Source of the DNA: Berkiella sp964594635
Lineage (GTDB): Bacteria; Pseudomonadota; Gammaproteobacteria; Berkiellales; Berkiellaceae
Length of the DNA: 64,000 nt
Direction of reading: 5' to 3'
Assembly: GCA_964594635.1 (NCBI GenBank)
Contig: CAZQMV010000001.1
Span: 186,001-250,000, forward strand
The translations under genes and the position numbers were made by a program. The notes under the pieces are model-generated. The model did no database searches, had not been told where the DNA came from, and was given only the letters and a program-made list of their open reading frames with translations. This document shows positions 50,701 to 58,508 of this stretch, one piece after another; the first letter of the stretch is position 1; every line of letters starts with the position of its first letter.

Positions 50701-53268
50701 TATTCAATTGATTTTATCAATCAGCAAAAAAGTGCTTTAGCAGCGTCCAGTGATCATATTGATGTTGTTTCAAAATATTATATCGATTCATTGCAACGTT
50801 TTTTAGAAAAATCAGGATCTTATTGGGCAGCATTAGATCATGATGAGCTTCTTGGGCATATTAATCACTTTCGACATCATTTGGTCTTGTTGAAAAATTA
50901 TCAGTCTCCCCAATTAGAAAAGATAATAGATTTGCATACGCAAATCCTTAACATTGCAACGGAAAAAGAGCAAGAACATGTTTACCATTTGATCAATAAG
51001 GTTACAACCAATCAATTAGATGAGATAGAAGATAATCTGAAATCGCTCAAAGCCTTGCGTGCTTCACTCAGAAAAACCATGATTTCTAATCATGATATTG
51101 ATATATCAGAATATGAAGCGTTTCATTCAAAATTGAATGCTTTATTTGCGCAACTAGATGAATACAAAATACAATTGTCTCAGATTGAGATGGTGCGGCA
51201 ATCGCTTAGTCATCAATACCAGGAACTCGGGAAAAATCAGGATAGCTCACTTGAAATATTAAAATCCGCTGCATCGAGAGTCGCTGTGGTGTCTTTTGAC
51301 ATGGAACAGCTTAAAAAAGCTGATCAGCTTGAACTTAGTCTTTATGCAGATATTGTTAAGGGAAATGATATTATCATTCCAAACGAAATCGATCGCAAAG
51401 TATTAGGTAATTTTCTTATTATGGCAATTAGAGCTAAAAATAAGGCAGTGATTGATTCGGTTATTAATCACACAAATCGCATTGATTTACAAGACATGTT
51501 GTTGAGCCTTAAGCAAGCAGCAGCTCTTAATGATCTTGAAACAGTCAAAAAACTATTTGTTTTAAATCCTCCATTACATTCTGATGATTTTTTTGAATGC
51601 ATTCAAAGTGCATTGAATAATCATTCTTCAGAGGTTGCCATTTTTCTGATCCTCAACGCTGAGTTTACGCCCAATCCGTCCCAGATTGATTTTCTAAAAA
51701 ATCATACACTTGAAAGTGATAGTGCTTATCAGATTGACAAAGGATGGTTACAGTTGTTGGTTGACAAAGATGGAGCATCGATTTTACCGGATTTGAGAAA
51801 GTGGTATTTATTTCAACAACAATTGCTAGAATCCATTCAGCAAAAATTGGCAGATCTGCAATTGACATTCGATCAGAAAGATCATCCTGGTCGTGAAGAT
51901 TTATCATCTGAACTATCAGTTCTTTTAAAACAGTTAGAAAGAGTGAGCAACCTCGAATTACAATCACAAGACTTTCTAAAGTACAAAACAGGTAGGGAGT
52001 TCAAGTCTGCTTTACCTAAAGGAACAGATAGAGTTTATGATCATTATAAAAAATGGTCAGATGAGCTCAATGCTAACATATTAAGTATAAAGCAACGCTG
52101 TATCGCATTGGAACAACAAAAAGAAGTAGTAGCAAGTTCTTCCAATGATCTATTGCCATTTAAGCGAGCGCAACAGGCACTTGATACATTGGTTGAAAGT
52201 TCAGAATTTTTGCACTCAAAAGATTTCTCTTTACTTGATCAAGCACTCAATGATCTGCGGTTTACTGTTTCCGAGGATCTTGCTGATAGTTATTCTCACT
52301 CGTTATTACGCGCACTGATACATGTTATTAACAGTAATAAATATAAAGCCATACCGACGATACTCGCAGCGATTAATAAAAAAGAGAAAGCAGACTATTT
52401 AAGATATGCGTTAACTCAAGCAATGAATTCAGGCAATATTCAAGCATTTTCCATTTTGTTGCAAGAAAATAGCGCTTATGGCAATGACATAACGCTTTTC
52501 GATGATTTGTGGAAAATATATGAAGAAGCAGAACAGGGCAAAGGTGAATTAAAGCACCGTCATATTCCTGAAATAGCGCTGTTATTTTTAATGGAGGTTT
52601 CAGTTCCTTTGCATAATGGTCAAATTGATCCCAGAGTTGAACAACTGCTAAACTTGTTTTTAAAATCGAATCAACAATCGTTAGTGGCCCCTGTTGTAGC
52701 GAAAGGATGGTATGGGTATTTTGATAATGATTTTGCTAAATTGCAGCAACTTCGCAATGCTTTTGTCATTGCCGAAAGTGCCTACGATAAAATAGCAACG
52801 AACATACATCGTTTATTGCAAAAGCAATTTGATAAATTAATTCAGCTTAAAGGTGGTTTGTTGAATATCAGCGAAGTCGATATCAATCGCTTTGAATATT
52901 TTACCAAGCATTGTGAAGCTATTTTGTCAAAACAAATATTAATGATTGAAAAATGCGTGGGATGGTATGAAATAAAATATGCTAATCAATTATTTGACAA
53001 TCCAGTGAGAAAAGATGCGTACCTTAAAAAGTGGAGTGCAGCACAAGCTCAGCAAATAAATAAATTAATAGCCGATATGACCAAAGAAATTGCTTATATG
53101 CAGGGCAAGATCAAAGAATACCATGAGGCAAAGGCCGTTGCCTCGACAACGAGCGAAAGAAGAAGTGGTTATTTAACGATGTCGCAAAATCGTTCTGATT
53201 CATTAGGAACGCATGCCAGTGCGACGCCAGATGATGAAACATCACACAGACCGATATTAAAAAAATAG
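47749..53268 (+). CDS. Giant helical protein (1,839 residues), candidate secreted protein
   Basis: One uninterrupted 5.5-kb ORF. It is strongly helical, Gln/Lys/Leu/Asn-rich, with long coiled-coil stretches (about residues 220-900 and 1000-1200). Degenerate ankyrin-like helix pairs occur near residues 1240-1320 (LKQAAALNDLETVKKLF, SEVAIFLILNAEF) and 1540-1620 (LTQAMNSGNIQAFSILLQEN). There is no signal peptide or clear membrane segment. The polar tail (SERRSGYLTMSQNRSDSLGT) and terminal PILKK fit the loose pattern of type IV secretion signals. Very large coiled-coil proteins are common among Legionellales effectors. I recognise no enzyme domain. Confidence 0.8.
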   Translation: MIGQFLDKLDDTLYKDWHHQADALCICLNEAFDNIQFDSTKHPDLAKIKASLDAININKQLSRQAYVQHIKDIKEQLDKYAIHKDYDNVALNHFIFQAHRSFGWLMMLLFTDYNKYAKAALNPSNKVQPTPQSDLIKDFAIKLGANYAVDNLHELFYQQVGQYMQLQAEDIKRQPKIQIKEVIDYSKITKPVSLLEQILGALKYAELDSQLLIQKPEDISRYLSEQIYGLMFKSMYSSIASMEETLDKINKLAESGKSTQEIEELRQRLLNDAQLSEIDQPEARAYRNRVAVLMGFKDAKDLYDNFKKLGTQDGFLHFKDNLKQFTSYANQAILVDLDPLENMKKEISNENERVKRKMSKAHYAQHNLNYINQCMYRATNLIFTLNGAQIARNIAQHVAQDFLDPKRLVGDNPGIMMQMAIQAADLVANRFNYKKYFEICGLSRLQEDLSSLESRYLDANRAINEQWLEKWVNQIDEHHKQREALIAKAQKSDFETDPFMVEYVENMVLYKDALLGFHEVKTLSEHNAKFILKNKQYNDVKLKHKHFTEAFTIGSRTYLNEKSVAELDAIIDKKEAAIRVLSDSYATHVSKVSSLNVEINQETRRLTTTIGGAFQRFGEKIAGFFKIKTKAVKEREARHQAIKVENRKMDVIGIQLNTEMEILNYAKEQKAFIQSLNEQSILELKKSIIDLTSEYNQSYQQLYTNVMQSTSMNTSFDLFAAQQQHAALKNKLIKSIQTLNMKMIDKGIDIPLAELEIFLSKCKEAQLLIAQYNAHIVGEDKNKANRLTSEMQLLIDQLAKQLDIKYKHAQQEYLQNCKSKVVALFAQNQMENIADPYLLVSMDPEIPQEMLTQENRRLFNQFIRDEFITFLNKATNARQQYKQLEQLFKQLRLGYHRVNNKADPDDNDVSLKEHYQYLSNVVSSQLEALSKSHSDLTFNEQKNELYDLDTTFVEYLKQYESQAKQFAIDESSYNSIFFNPFGWRYSIDFINQQKSALAASSDHIDVVSKYYIDSLQRFLEKSGSYWAALDHDELLGHINHFRHHLVLLKNYQSPQLEKIIDLHTQILNIATEKEQEHVYHLINKVTTNQLDEIEDNLKSLKALRASLRKTMISNHDIDISEYEAFHSKLNALFAQLDEYKIQLSQIEMVRQSLSHQYQELGKNQDSSLEILKSAASRVAVVSFDMEQLKKADQLELSLYADIVKGNDIIIPNEIDRKVLGNFLIMAIRAKNKAVIDSVINHTNRIDLQDMLLSLKQAAALNDLETVKKLFVLNPPLHSDDFFECIQSALNNHSSEVAIFLILNAEFTPNPSQIDFLKNHTLESDSAYQIDKGWLQLLVDKDGASILPDLRKWYLFQQQLLESIQQKLADLQLTFDQKDHPGREDLSSELSVLLKQLERVSNLELQSQDFLKYKTGREFKSALPKGTDRVYDHYKKWSDELNANILSIKQRCIALEQQKEVVASSSNDLLPFKRAQQALDTLVESSEFLHSKDFSLLDQALNDLRFTVSEDLADSYSHSLLRALIHVINSNKYKAIPTILAAINKKEKADYLRYALTQAMNSGNIQAFSILLQENSAYGNDITLFDDLWKIYEEAEQGKGELKHRHIPEIALLFLMEVSVPLHNGQIDPRVEQLLNLFLKSNQQSLVAPVVAKGWYGYFDNDFAKLQQLRNAFVIAESAYDKIATNIHRLLQKQFDKLIQLKGGLLNISEVDINRFEYFTKHCEAILSKQILMIEKCVGWYEIKYANQLFDNPVRKDAYLKKWSAAQAQQINKLIADMTKEIAYMQGKIKEYHEAKAVASTTSERRSGYLTMSQNRSDSLGTHASATPDDETSHRPILKK

Positions 53269-53284
53269 CGGATATTATATCCGC
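53268..53284. terminator. Bidirectional terminator between the giant gene and terC
   Basis: GCGGATA (53268-53274), loop TTA, TATCCGC (53278-53284). T-rich sequence follows on the plus strand, and an A-run on the left gives a T-tract for minus-strand transcripts. The stop codons of both convergent genes lie in or beside the hairpin. Confidence 0.65.
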
Positions 53285-53994
53285 TTCTTCTTTCGTAGTT
53301 TAATATTAAGCATTTCAACCAATACTGAAAAAGCCATGGCGAAATAAATATATCCTTTTGGAATATGGAAGTTCATGCCTTCGCCTATTAAAGCAAAGCC
53401 AATCAAGATCAAGAAACTCAATGCCAGCATTTTAATGGTAGGGTGTCTGTCGACAAAATCACCAATCGATTTAGCTGCAAACATCATGACAAAAATGGCA
53501 ATCACAACGGCAATCACCATGATAGAAACATCATTTGCTAAACCTACTGCGGTAATCACTGAATCCAATGAAAAGACGATATCAATGATGCCAATTTGGA
53601 TCACAATGCTCCAAAATTTAGCCGTCCCTTTCCCAGGGGTTTCAAGCTGAGTTGGCTCTTCTTCCATTGTATGATGGATTTCATGGGTACTTTTAGCAAT
53701 TAAAAACAATCCACCCAGGAGTAAAATCAGATCTCTTGCCGAGACTGCTCGATCCATCATCGTAAATAAAGGGGCTGTTAAATGGGTTAGCCAAACTAAA
53801 GACAATAAGAGCAGCACGCGTGTGCCAAGTGCAAATCCTAAGCCTAAAATGCGCCCAAGAGCGCGATCTTTAGCGGGGAGACGTCCAACAAGTATGGTGA
53901 GAAAAATGATGTTATCGATGCCGAGGACGATTTCGAGGGCGGTTAGCGTCAAAAGCGCTATCCAAGAGTGGGGATCAGACATCCATGTCATCAT
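53275..53994 (-). CDS. terC: TerC/Alx-family membrane protein
   Basis: Integral membrane protein of the TerC family; E. coli members (Alx, MntP-linked systems) are tied to manganese export and metal loading of secreted proteins. It has 239 residues and seven membrane helices with the conserved acidic motifs ALEIVLGIDNIIFLTILVGR and IVFSLDSVITAVGLA. The family start (MFEWL-like, here MMTWMSDPHSWIALL) points to ATG 53994; an ATG at 54033 would add 13 residues encoded by the repeat element. GAAGAG from the repeat serves as the ribosome-binding site. Confidence 0.9.
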   Translation of the reverse strand: MMTWMSDPHSWIALLTLTALEIVLGIDNIIFLTILVGRLPAKDRALGRILGLGFALGTRVLLLLSLVWLTHLTAPLFTMMDRAVSARDLILLLGGLFLIAKSTHEIHHTMEEEPTQLETPGKGTAKFWSIVIQIGIIDIVFSLDSVITAVGLANDVSIMVIAVVIAIFVMMFAAKSIGDFVDRHPTIKMLALSFLILIGFALIGEGMNFHIPKGYIYFAMAFSVLVEMLNIKLRKKKRI

Positions 53995-54001
53995 AAATAC
54001 T

Positions 54002-54113
54002 CTTCTCAGCTGATTCTTCAGCGTTGTTGTCATCGTTTCTTGGTATCAGTCATGCATCAAGTATGCACTCCTTCACCTCGAAACTTGACGCCTAGCTGAA
54101 AAATCATCTGCTT
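54002..54113 (-). repeat. Structured interspersed element, copy 2 (leader of terC)
   Basis: Minus-strand copy of the element at 40405-40516. Read 5'-3' on the minus strand it has outer arms CAGATGATTTTTCAG and CTGAAGAATCAGCTG, inner helix GTTTC/GAAAC, GGT/ACC, and TGCAT/ATGCA around a five-base loop. It ends GAAG seven bases before the terC ATG at 53994, the same spacing as at the Sel1 gene. Confidence 0.8.
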
Positions 54114-54126
54114 TGAGTATTACATT

Positions 54127-54238
54127 CTTCTCAGCTGATTCTTCAGCGTTGTTGTCATCGTTTCTCGGTATCAGTCATGCATCAAGTATGCACTCCTTCA
54201 CCTCGAAACTTGATGCCTAGCTGAAAAATCATCTGCTT
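54127..54238 (-). repeat. Structured interspersed element, copy 3 (tandem)
   Basis: Near-identical to copy 2, shifted by 125 bp. Two visible substitutions distinguish them, and both keep pairing or fall in an unpaired segment. The spacer between copies carries GAGTATTACATT. Confidence 0.8.
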
Positions 54239-54250
54239 TGAGTATTACAT

Positions 54251-54273
54251 TCTTCTCAGCTGATTCTTCAGCG
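54251..54273 (-). repeat. Partial third unit of the tandem element
   Basis: Only the outer arm (minus strand CTGAAGAATCAGCTG) and the GAGAAG flank remain, again at the 125-bp period. It lies just beyond the uraA stop codon. Confidence 0.7.
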
Positions 54274-54288
54274 GGTTAAAAATGTATG

Positions 54289-55551
54289 CTAGGTTATTGC
54301 TGCTTTTGATTCTTTTGGATCGGGCAGAATAATGTTTAGTAACACACCGATTAAGCCGCCAAGACCGATCCCGCTGATGGCAAAGTTGCCAGCGCCAAGG
54401 GTCAGGCCACCGACCGGAATAACCAATACTATACCAACGATAGTCATATTACGGGGTGACATCAAGTCTTCTTGGGTCTGTGCTAAAAGGTGCAAGCCGG
54501 TTACGGTAATGGCACCAAATAACAAGATCAAAATACCGCCCATGACAGGGGTAGGAATGCTTTGTAAGAAGAGCCCGACTTTACCAATAAAGGCTAAGCT
54601 GATGGCTGCAATACTTGCCCAGGTCATAATCCCTGGATTGTAAGTCTTGGTGATTGCCACGCCTGCGGTCACTTCTGCATAAGTAATGCTGGGTGGTCCA
54701 CCAATCGATGATGCCACAATGGTTGCAACACCATCGCCCATTAAGCTGCGGTGGATGCCAGGATAACGTAAGTAGTTACGACGGGTGATACCACCAATCG
54801 CCATAATGTCACCGATATGTTCAATGGCTGAAACGGCAGCAATCGGCACCATCAATAACACAGCATGCCAGTTCACTTCTGGGTAACTAAAATGAGGAAT
54901 TTGCAACCAAGGTGCAGCATTGACCATGGAAAGATCGACAATATCGAGCCAGAGGCTGGCGATGTAGCCAAAAACGACACCCACTAAAATGGGGATCAGC
55001 TTTAAACGACCTTTGCCGAACATGCGGGTAATAACCGTTGCAACCAGTGCAATGCTGGCAACCAACAAAGCGGTGTTTTGATCAAATAAGACTGTTTCAC
55101 CATTGCTGGATTTACCCATGGCCATGTTGATAGCAACCGGTGCTAATACCAGGCCGATATTCATAATGATAGGGCCGGTGATCAGCGGTGGGAAAATACG
55201 GTTAACAAATTCTTGTCCACGCGTGTAGGTAAGTAAACTCATTAAATGATATACCAAACCACAGGCAGCAAGACCAAATAGGGTGCTAGGGAGTCCCCAG
55301 GTCGCAATCCCGTAGATGGTGGCGGGAACAAACGCAAAGGATGATCCTAAAAAGACGGGGATCTGACCTTTTGTGAGCGCTTGGAAAATAAGCGTACCAA
55401 TACCGGCGGTAAATAAAGCAACGCTAGGATCCATACCCGTCAACAATGGCACCATAACGGTTGCGCCAATTGCAATAAAAAGGGTTTGGAAGCCAAGGAG
55501 ACAGTCGGTAAATTTAAAGGAATAATCTTGCGGATGCTGCGGTTTGTTCAT
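54289..55551 (-). CDS. uraA: Uracil/xanthine permease (NCS2 family, UraA-like)
   Basis: Nucleobase:proton symporter of 420 residues with about fourteen membrane segments. The family signatures are GSSFAFVPATIYGIATWGLP, VPIAAVSAIEHIGDIMAIG (substrate-binding Glu in AIEHIGD) and GGPPSITYAEVTAGVAITKT. ATG 55551 is preferred over the upstream in-frame GTG 55566. The substrate is probably uracil by similarity; purine transport cannot be excluded by eye. Confidence 0.92.
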   Translation of the reverse strand: MNKPQHPQDYSFKFTDCLLGFQTLFIAIGATVMVPLLTGMDPSVALFTAGIGTLIFQALTKGQIPVFLGSSFAFVPATIYGIATWGLPSTLFGLAACGLVYHLMSLLTYTRGQEFVNRIFPPLITGPIIMNIGLVLAPVAINMAMGKSSNGETVLFDQNTALLVASIALVATVITRMFGKGRLKLIPILVGVVFGYIASLWLDIVDLSMVNAAPWLQIPHFSYPEVNWHAVLLMVPIAAVSAIEHIGDIMAIGGITRRNYLRYPGIHRSLMGDGVATIVASSIGGPPSITYAEVTAGVAITKTYNPGIMTWASIAAISLAFIGKVGLFLQSIPTPVMGGILILLFGAITVTGLHLLAQTQEDLMSPRNMTIVGIVLVIPVGGLTLGAGNFAISGIGLGGLIGVLLNIILPDPKESKAAIT

Positions 55552-55693
55552 AATAGATACGATCACCGTGTATATAAAAGTTTGAAGCGTAGCTTATCAC
55601 GAACTAGCGTCATGAACTACCGAAAAAGGGTTAAAGCTTAGGTGCTGAATGATAATCGGTATGCCTGGCAAAAGCTAGGGCAATAGGGCAATT

Positions 55694-56353
55694 CTACGAG
55701 ATATGAAATAAAGCGAGTATAGCCTTGAATAACCACTGTACCGGGGGTAAAAGGACTTTCGAGAGCAGCCCAGCTATCATCAATACGATTAAGATGATAA
55801 ATCCATAGCGCTCTAAACGATTGAATTGATAAGCGATTTTGGGAGGTAAAATAGACGCTAAGACACGGCTACCATCCAAAGGGGGTAGCGGTATCAAGTT
55901 TAGGACCATCAAAATCAAGTTAATAATGATGCCTGCCTTGCCCATGAGAGCAATGGGTTCGCCATAAATGATTTTTTGAGTTGTTAGGTAAATTCCCAAT
56001 TTAAGAATGCCTGCCCAAAACAGAGCCATGAGAAAATTGGAAGTAGGGCCCGCTAGTGCGACAAAGGCCATGTCTCTGCGAGGTTTGCTCAGATTTCTGC
56101 CATCGACAGGAACCGGTTTGGCCCAGCCAAAAACAAACCCGGTTGTGATCATCAAGATCAAAGGAACAATAATCGTGCCTATCAGATCGATATGCTTTAG
56201 AGGGTTCGCGCTCACGCGTCCTAATAAATAAGCAGTGTGATCGCCAAGCTTATGCGCCACATAGCCATGCGCTGCTTCATGTAAGGTGATAGCAAATAAG
56301 ATGGGCAGTGCCCAGATACAGATCTGTTGGATAATTTGTTGAATGTCTTGCAT
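55694..56353 (-). CDS. Membrane site-2-type metalloprotease (M50 family)
   Basis: Intramembrane zinc protease of 219 residues. The HEAAH motif (His25, Glu26, His29) lies in the first helix (AITLHEAAHGYVAHKLGD), and the third zinc ligand is the Asp in NLIPLPPLDGSRVLA. Five to six membrane helices and no PDZ domain: the compact M50B type. It is the last gene of a minus-strand run, 19 bases after the DOT1-like gene. Confidence 0.9.
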   Translation of the reverse strand: MQDIQQIIQQICIWALPILFAITLHEAAHGYVAHKLGDHTAYLLGRVSANPLKHIDLIGTIIVPLILMITTGFVFGWAKPVPVDGRNLSKPRRDMAFVALAGPTSNFLMALFWAGILKLGIYLTTQKIIYGEPIALMGKAGIIINLILMVLNLIPLPPLDGSRVLASILPPKIAYQFNRLERYGFIILIVLMIAGLLSKVLLPPVQWLFKAILALFHIS

Positions 56354-56372
56354 AGTCAGATTATAGACAGAA

Positions 56373-57038
56373 TCACAGCTTCTCGTAAATCCGCGTCGTA
56401 CAAAGCCCCCAGCTCATTTTTTCCATGGCACCATAACATTGGACAAATGCAGGGGAGGGGAGTTCTTTACTCGTCACAATAATTTTGGTGCCTTGTTTTA
56501 GCGCTTGTAATTTAACCAATAAAGGCTCCCAAGTCGCAGGTGAATAAGCTGTTGCATTGACTAATAGAATTGTCGCTTCGGAAAAATCAGCTGTTAGAAA
56601 ATTATCATTCTTGTAGGTTGCATGAGGCGGTGGAAAACTTTGACCGATTTCTTCTGCTAAGTCGTGTAAAGGTTGCAAATACTCTATGCCCACGACTTCC
56701 ATGTTAGGATAACGTAATTTTGCCGCCACCAATGCTTTACCGGCGCCAGATCCCAAATCATACAATGTGTCATTTGAAGTGGGTTTGATATGGTCTAATA
56801 AATCAAGTAGCGCACAGAGATCAATTTCGCCATAAATGAGACTATCATCAGGCTCATGGTTTCTGGCTTCTTTGGCAATGATATAAGGATTTTCTTGTTG
56901 ATACAAAGCAGCAACCGTTTGCAAAATACGACGGTAATCACGCTGACGTCGATGGATGAGATAATAGGGTTTAGTTAAGCGATAACAGATGCCTAACAGC
57001 GCAACGAACAATATAATGCCAATAATATATTCGATCAT
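56373..57038 (-). CDS. DOT1-like SAM-dependent methyltransferase with N-terminal membrane anchor
   Basis: A 221-residue protein with an N-terminal membrane helix (residues 2-21) and a class I methyltransferase domain. The motif series matches the DOT1 histone-lysine methyltransferase fold in order: IYGEID (68-73), DLGSGAGK (94-101), GIE (117-119), NDNFL (144-148), VNATAYS (160-166; the DOT1 family has VNNFAFG), and a final strand IIVTSKELPS. DOT1 methylates nucleosomal H3K79 in eukaryotes; bacterial relatives are mostly uncharacterised. It follows the ankyrin/protease-like gene by six bases. The substrate is unknown; a host chromatin target is speculation. Confidence 0.78.
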   Translation of the reverse strand: MIEYIIGIILFVALLGICYRLTKPYYLIHRRQRDYRRILQTVAALYQQENPYIIAKEARNHEPDDSLIYGEIDLCALLDLLDHIKPTSNDTLYDLGSGAGKALVAAKLRYPNMEVVGIEYLQPLHDLAEEIGQSFPPPHATYKNDNFLTADFSEATILLVNATAYSPATWEPLLVKLQALKQGTKIIVTSKELPSPAFVQCYGAMEKMSWGLCTTRIYEKL

Positions 57039-57044
57039 TGTATC

Positions 57045-58448
57045 CTAATTATTAAATTGTGATATTTTGTAGCCGCACATTTCAATCAAGCGTTGAAAAT
57101 TCATGCCTTCAGCGCTTTTTCGACCACCACGCAAAAACACATTCGCGTAAATACGGACAATATAATGGAATTCTTTACGAGATAAAATGGTTAGCATCTT
57201 TTTTGCGCGTTCAACATCGGCGGGGTTGTTAGGTTTTAGCGCTTGAAAAAGCACAGTGCCTAATAATGCGGCTTTCGATTTTTGACGTGCAAAACTCATT
57301 TTGTCAAAATCTTCCACCCAATCTTCAAGCGCACGGTTTTTATCCCAATCAAGCCAGGCTCGGTAAAAATTCATGATTTCACTGACCAAGTCAGGGACTT
57401 TAGAGGGGTCGGTTATTTTATCGTGTAACAGCATAAAGAGCATAGTGGGTATCGAAGATTCCGCATTGGCCCAAGAACAATTCCCCGTGATTTGATGTTT
57501 AATGGGAAGCTTAACATAGGGTTCAAGATCCAGGATTTTATAAATATCCGATTTCATACTTTTGTCAGTTTGAGGTTTATACAGCAAATTAATTAAGAAA
57601 TCGTGAGCTTGTAAGGGCCGTTTGTTGCCAATTTTATGGATCACAATCGGATCAGTCATTTTAAAAACACCCCGGTCACATTTTGCCATTAAATCACCAT
57701 GTTTGATAAAGGTGATGGCATGACCCTTATAAGAAACCGGTAAAAGCAATAGATCGACATCTAACAATGGGTAGATTTCTTTTTTATGCTTTTCAATATC
57801 TTTAGTGAAATGCTTAAATTCACGGAGTTTAAAAGCATTCTTAACGGCTTCGATAATGCTGCGCAATTCAGGTTCGTGAATATTTATGCGTTTGGAAACA
57901 TAGCTATTAATAAAGCGTTCAAGAGATTCTCGAATGGTATTTAAAGTGAACTCTAAATAAAAGCCTTCTAAATCAATAGACAAAAACAACCCAGCCGCAT
58001 TGATGATATCGGCATCACCTTGTAATTCAAAACGATGGCTGAGCAGTTTGGCATTGATAAAGTCTTTGGCAAAATCTAATGAGCCCCCTTTTTCTAATAA
58101 GAGCTTTACCAAAAGTTGGTTTTTGCGCAGGATAGGATAAAACAGCACGGGTTGGCCATTTTCGGTATAAGCGTTAGGATTTGCACCATAATAAAGCAGC
58201 AGTTTGGTGATCTCGACGTCATTCACATCAACAGCCCAATGTAAGGGCGTAGAGCCTGTTTCATCGACTATATCGACCATGGCATTGTTTTTTAGGAGTA
58301 ATCGGACCACGTCGACTCGATGAGTCACAATGGCATGTACTAACGGCGAATAGCCATATTCGTCGCTAATATTAATAGGAGCGCCATATGCTACCTGTCT
58401 TTCGACTTCTTCAAAAGAACCTTCTAAAATCGTCTTAGAAAGTGACAT
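57045..58448 (-). CDS. Ankyrin-repeat protein with cysteine-protease-like domain (AnkH-like)
   Basis: A 467-residue protein. Residues 1-125 hold three to four ankyrin repeats (YGYSPLVHAIVTHRVDVVRL, GSTPLHWAVDVNDVEITKLL). Downstream, residues appear in the order His243 (KGHAITFIKHG), Asp258 (KCDRG), Gln319 and Cys324 (HQITGNCSWANAES). This His-Asp-Gln-Cys order resembles clan CE proteases such as Ulp1/YopJ. Length and layout recall Legionella AnkH (LegA3), a conserved Dot/Icm effector with ankyrin repeats and a cysteine-protease-like domain. AGGAG lies eight bases before the ATG. Homology to AnkH is from memory and unverified. Confidence 0.75.
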   Translation of the reverse strand: MSLSKTILEGSFEEVERQVAYGAPINISDEYGYSPLVHAIVTHRVDVVRLLLKNNAMVDIVDETGSTPLHWAVDVNDVEITKLLLYYGANPNAYTENGQPVLFYPILRKNQLLVKLLLEKGGSLDFAKDFINAKLLSHRFELQGDADIINAAGLFLSIDLEGFYLEFTLNTIRESLERFINSYVSKRINIHEPELRSIIEAVKNAFKLREFKHFTKDIEKHKKEIYPLLDVDLLLLPVSYKGHAITFIKHGDLMAKCDRGVFKMTDPIVIHKIGNKRPLQAHDFLINLLYKPQTDKSMKSDIYKILDLEPYVKLPIKHQITGNCSWANAESSIPTMLFMLLHDKITDPSKVPDLVSEIMNFYRAWLDWDKNRALEDWVEDFDKMSFARQKSKAALLGTVLFQALKPNNPADVERAKKMLTILSRKEFHYIVRIYANVFLRGGRKSAEGMNFQRLIEMCGYKISQFNN

Positions 58449-58461
58449 TTTGGCGGCTCCT

Positions 58462-58497
58462 AAAGGAAAGGCGATCTTTACAGAGCGCCTTTCCTTT
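58462..58497. terminator. 12-bp hairpin upstream of the ankyrin gene
   Basis: AAAGGAAAGGCG (58462-58473) pairs perfectly with CGCCTTTCCTTT (58486-58497) around a 12-base loop. On the minus strand it ends a few bases after the 58509 gene and leads straight into the AGGAG site of the ankyrin gene, so it could be an intrinsic terminator/attenuator or affect translation. Confidence 0.6.
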
Positions 58498-58508
58498 TTA
58501 AGAATTAT

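Noticed and set aside
54002..54113. terC leader considered as a yybP-ykoY manganese riboswitch
   Set aside because: The conserved yybP-ykoY core sequences are not present, and the same element precedes an unrelated Sel1 gene.
54002..54273. Tandem 125-bp repeats considered as a CRISPR array
   Set aside because: Whole 125-bp units repeat without variable spacers, and each unit folds as one element; no cas gene is present.
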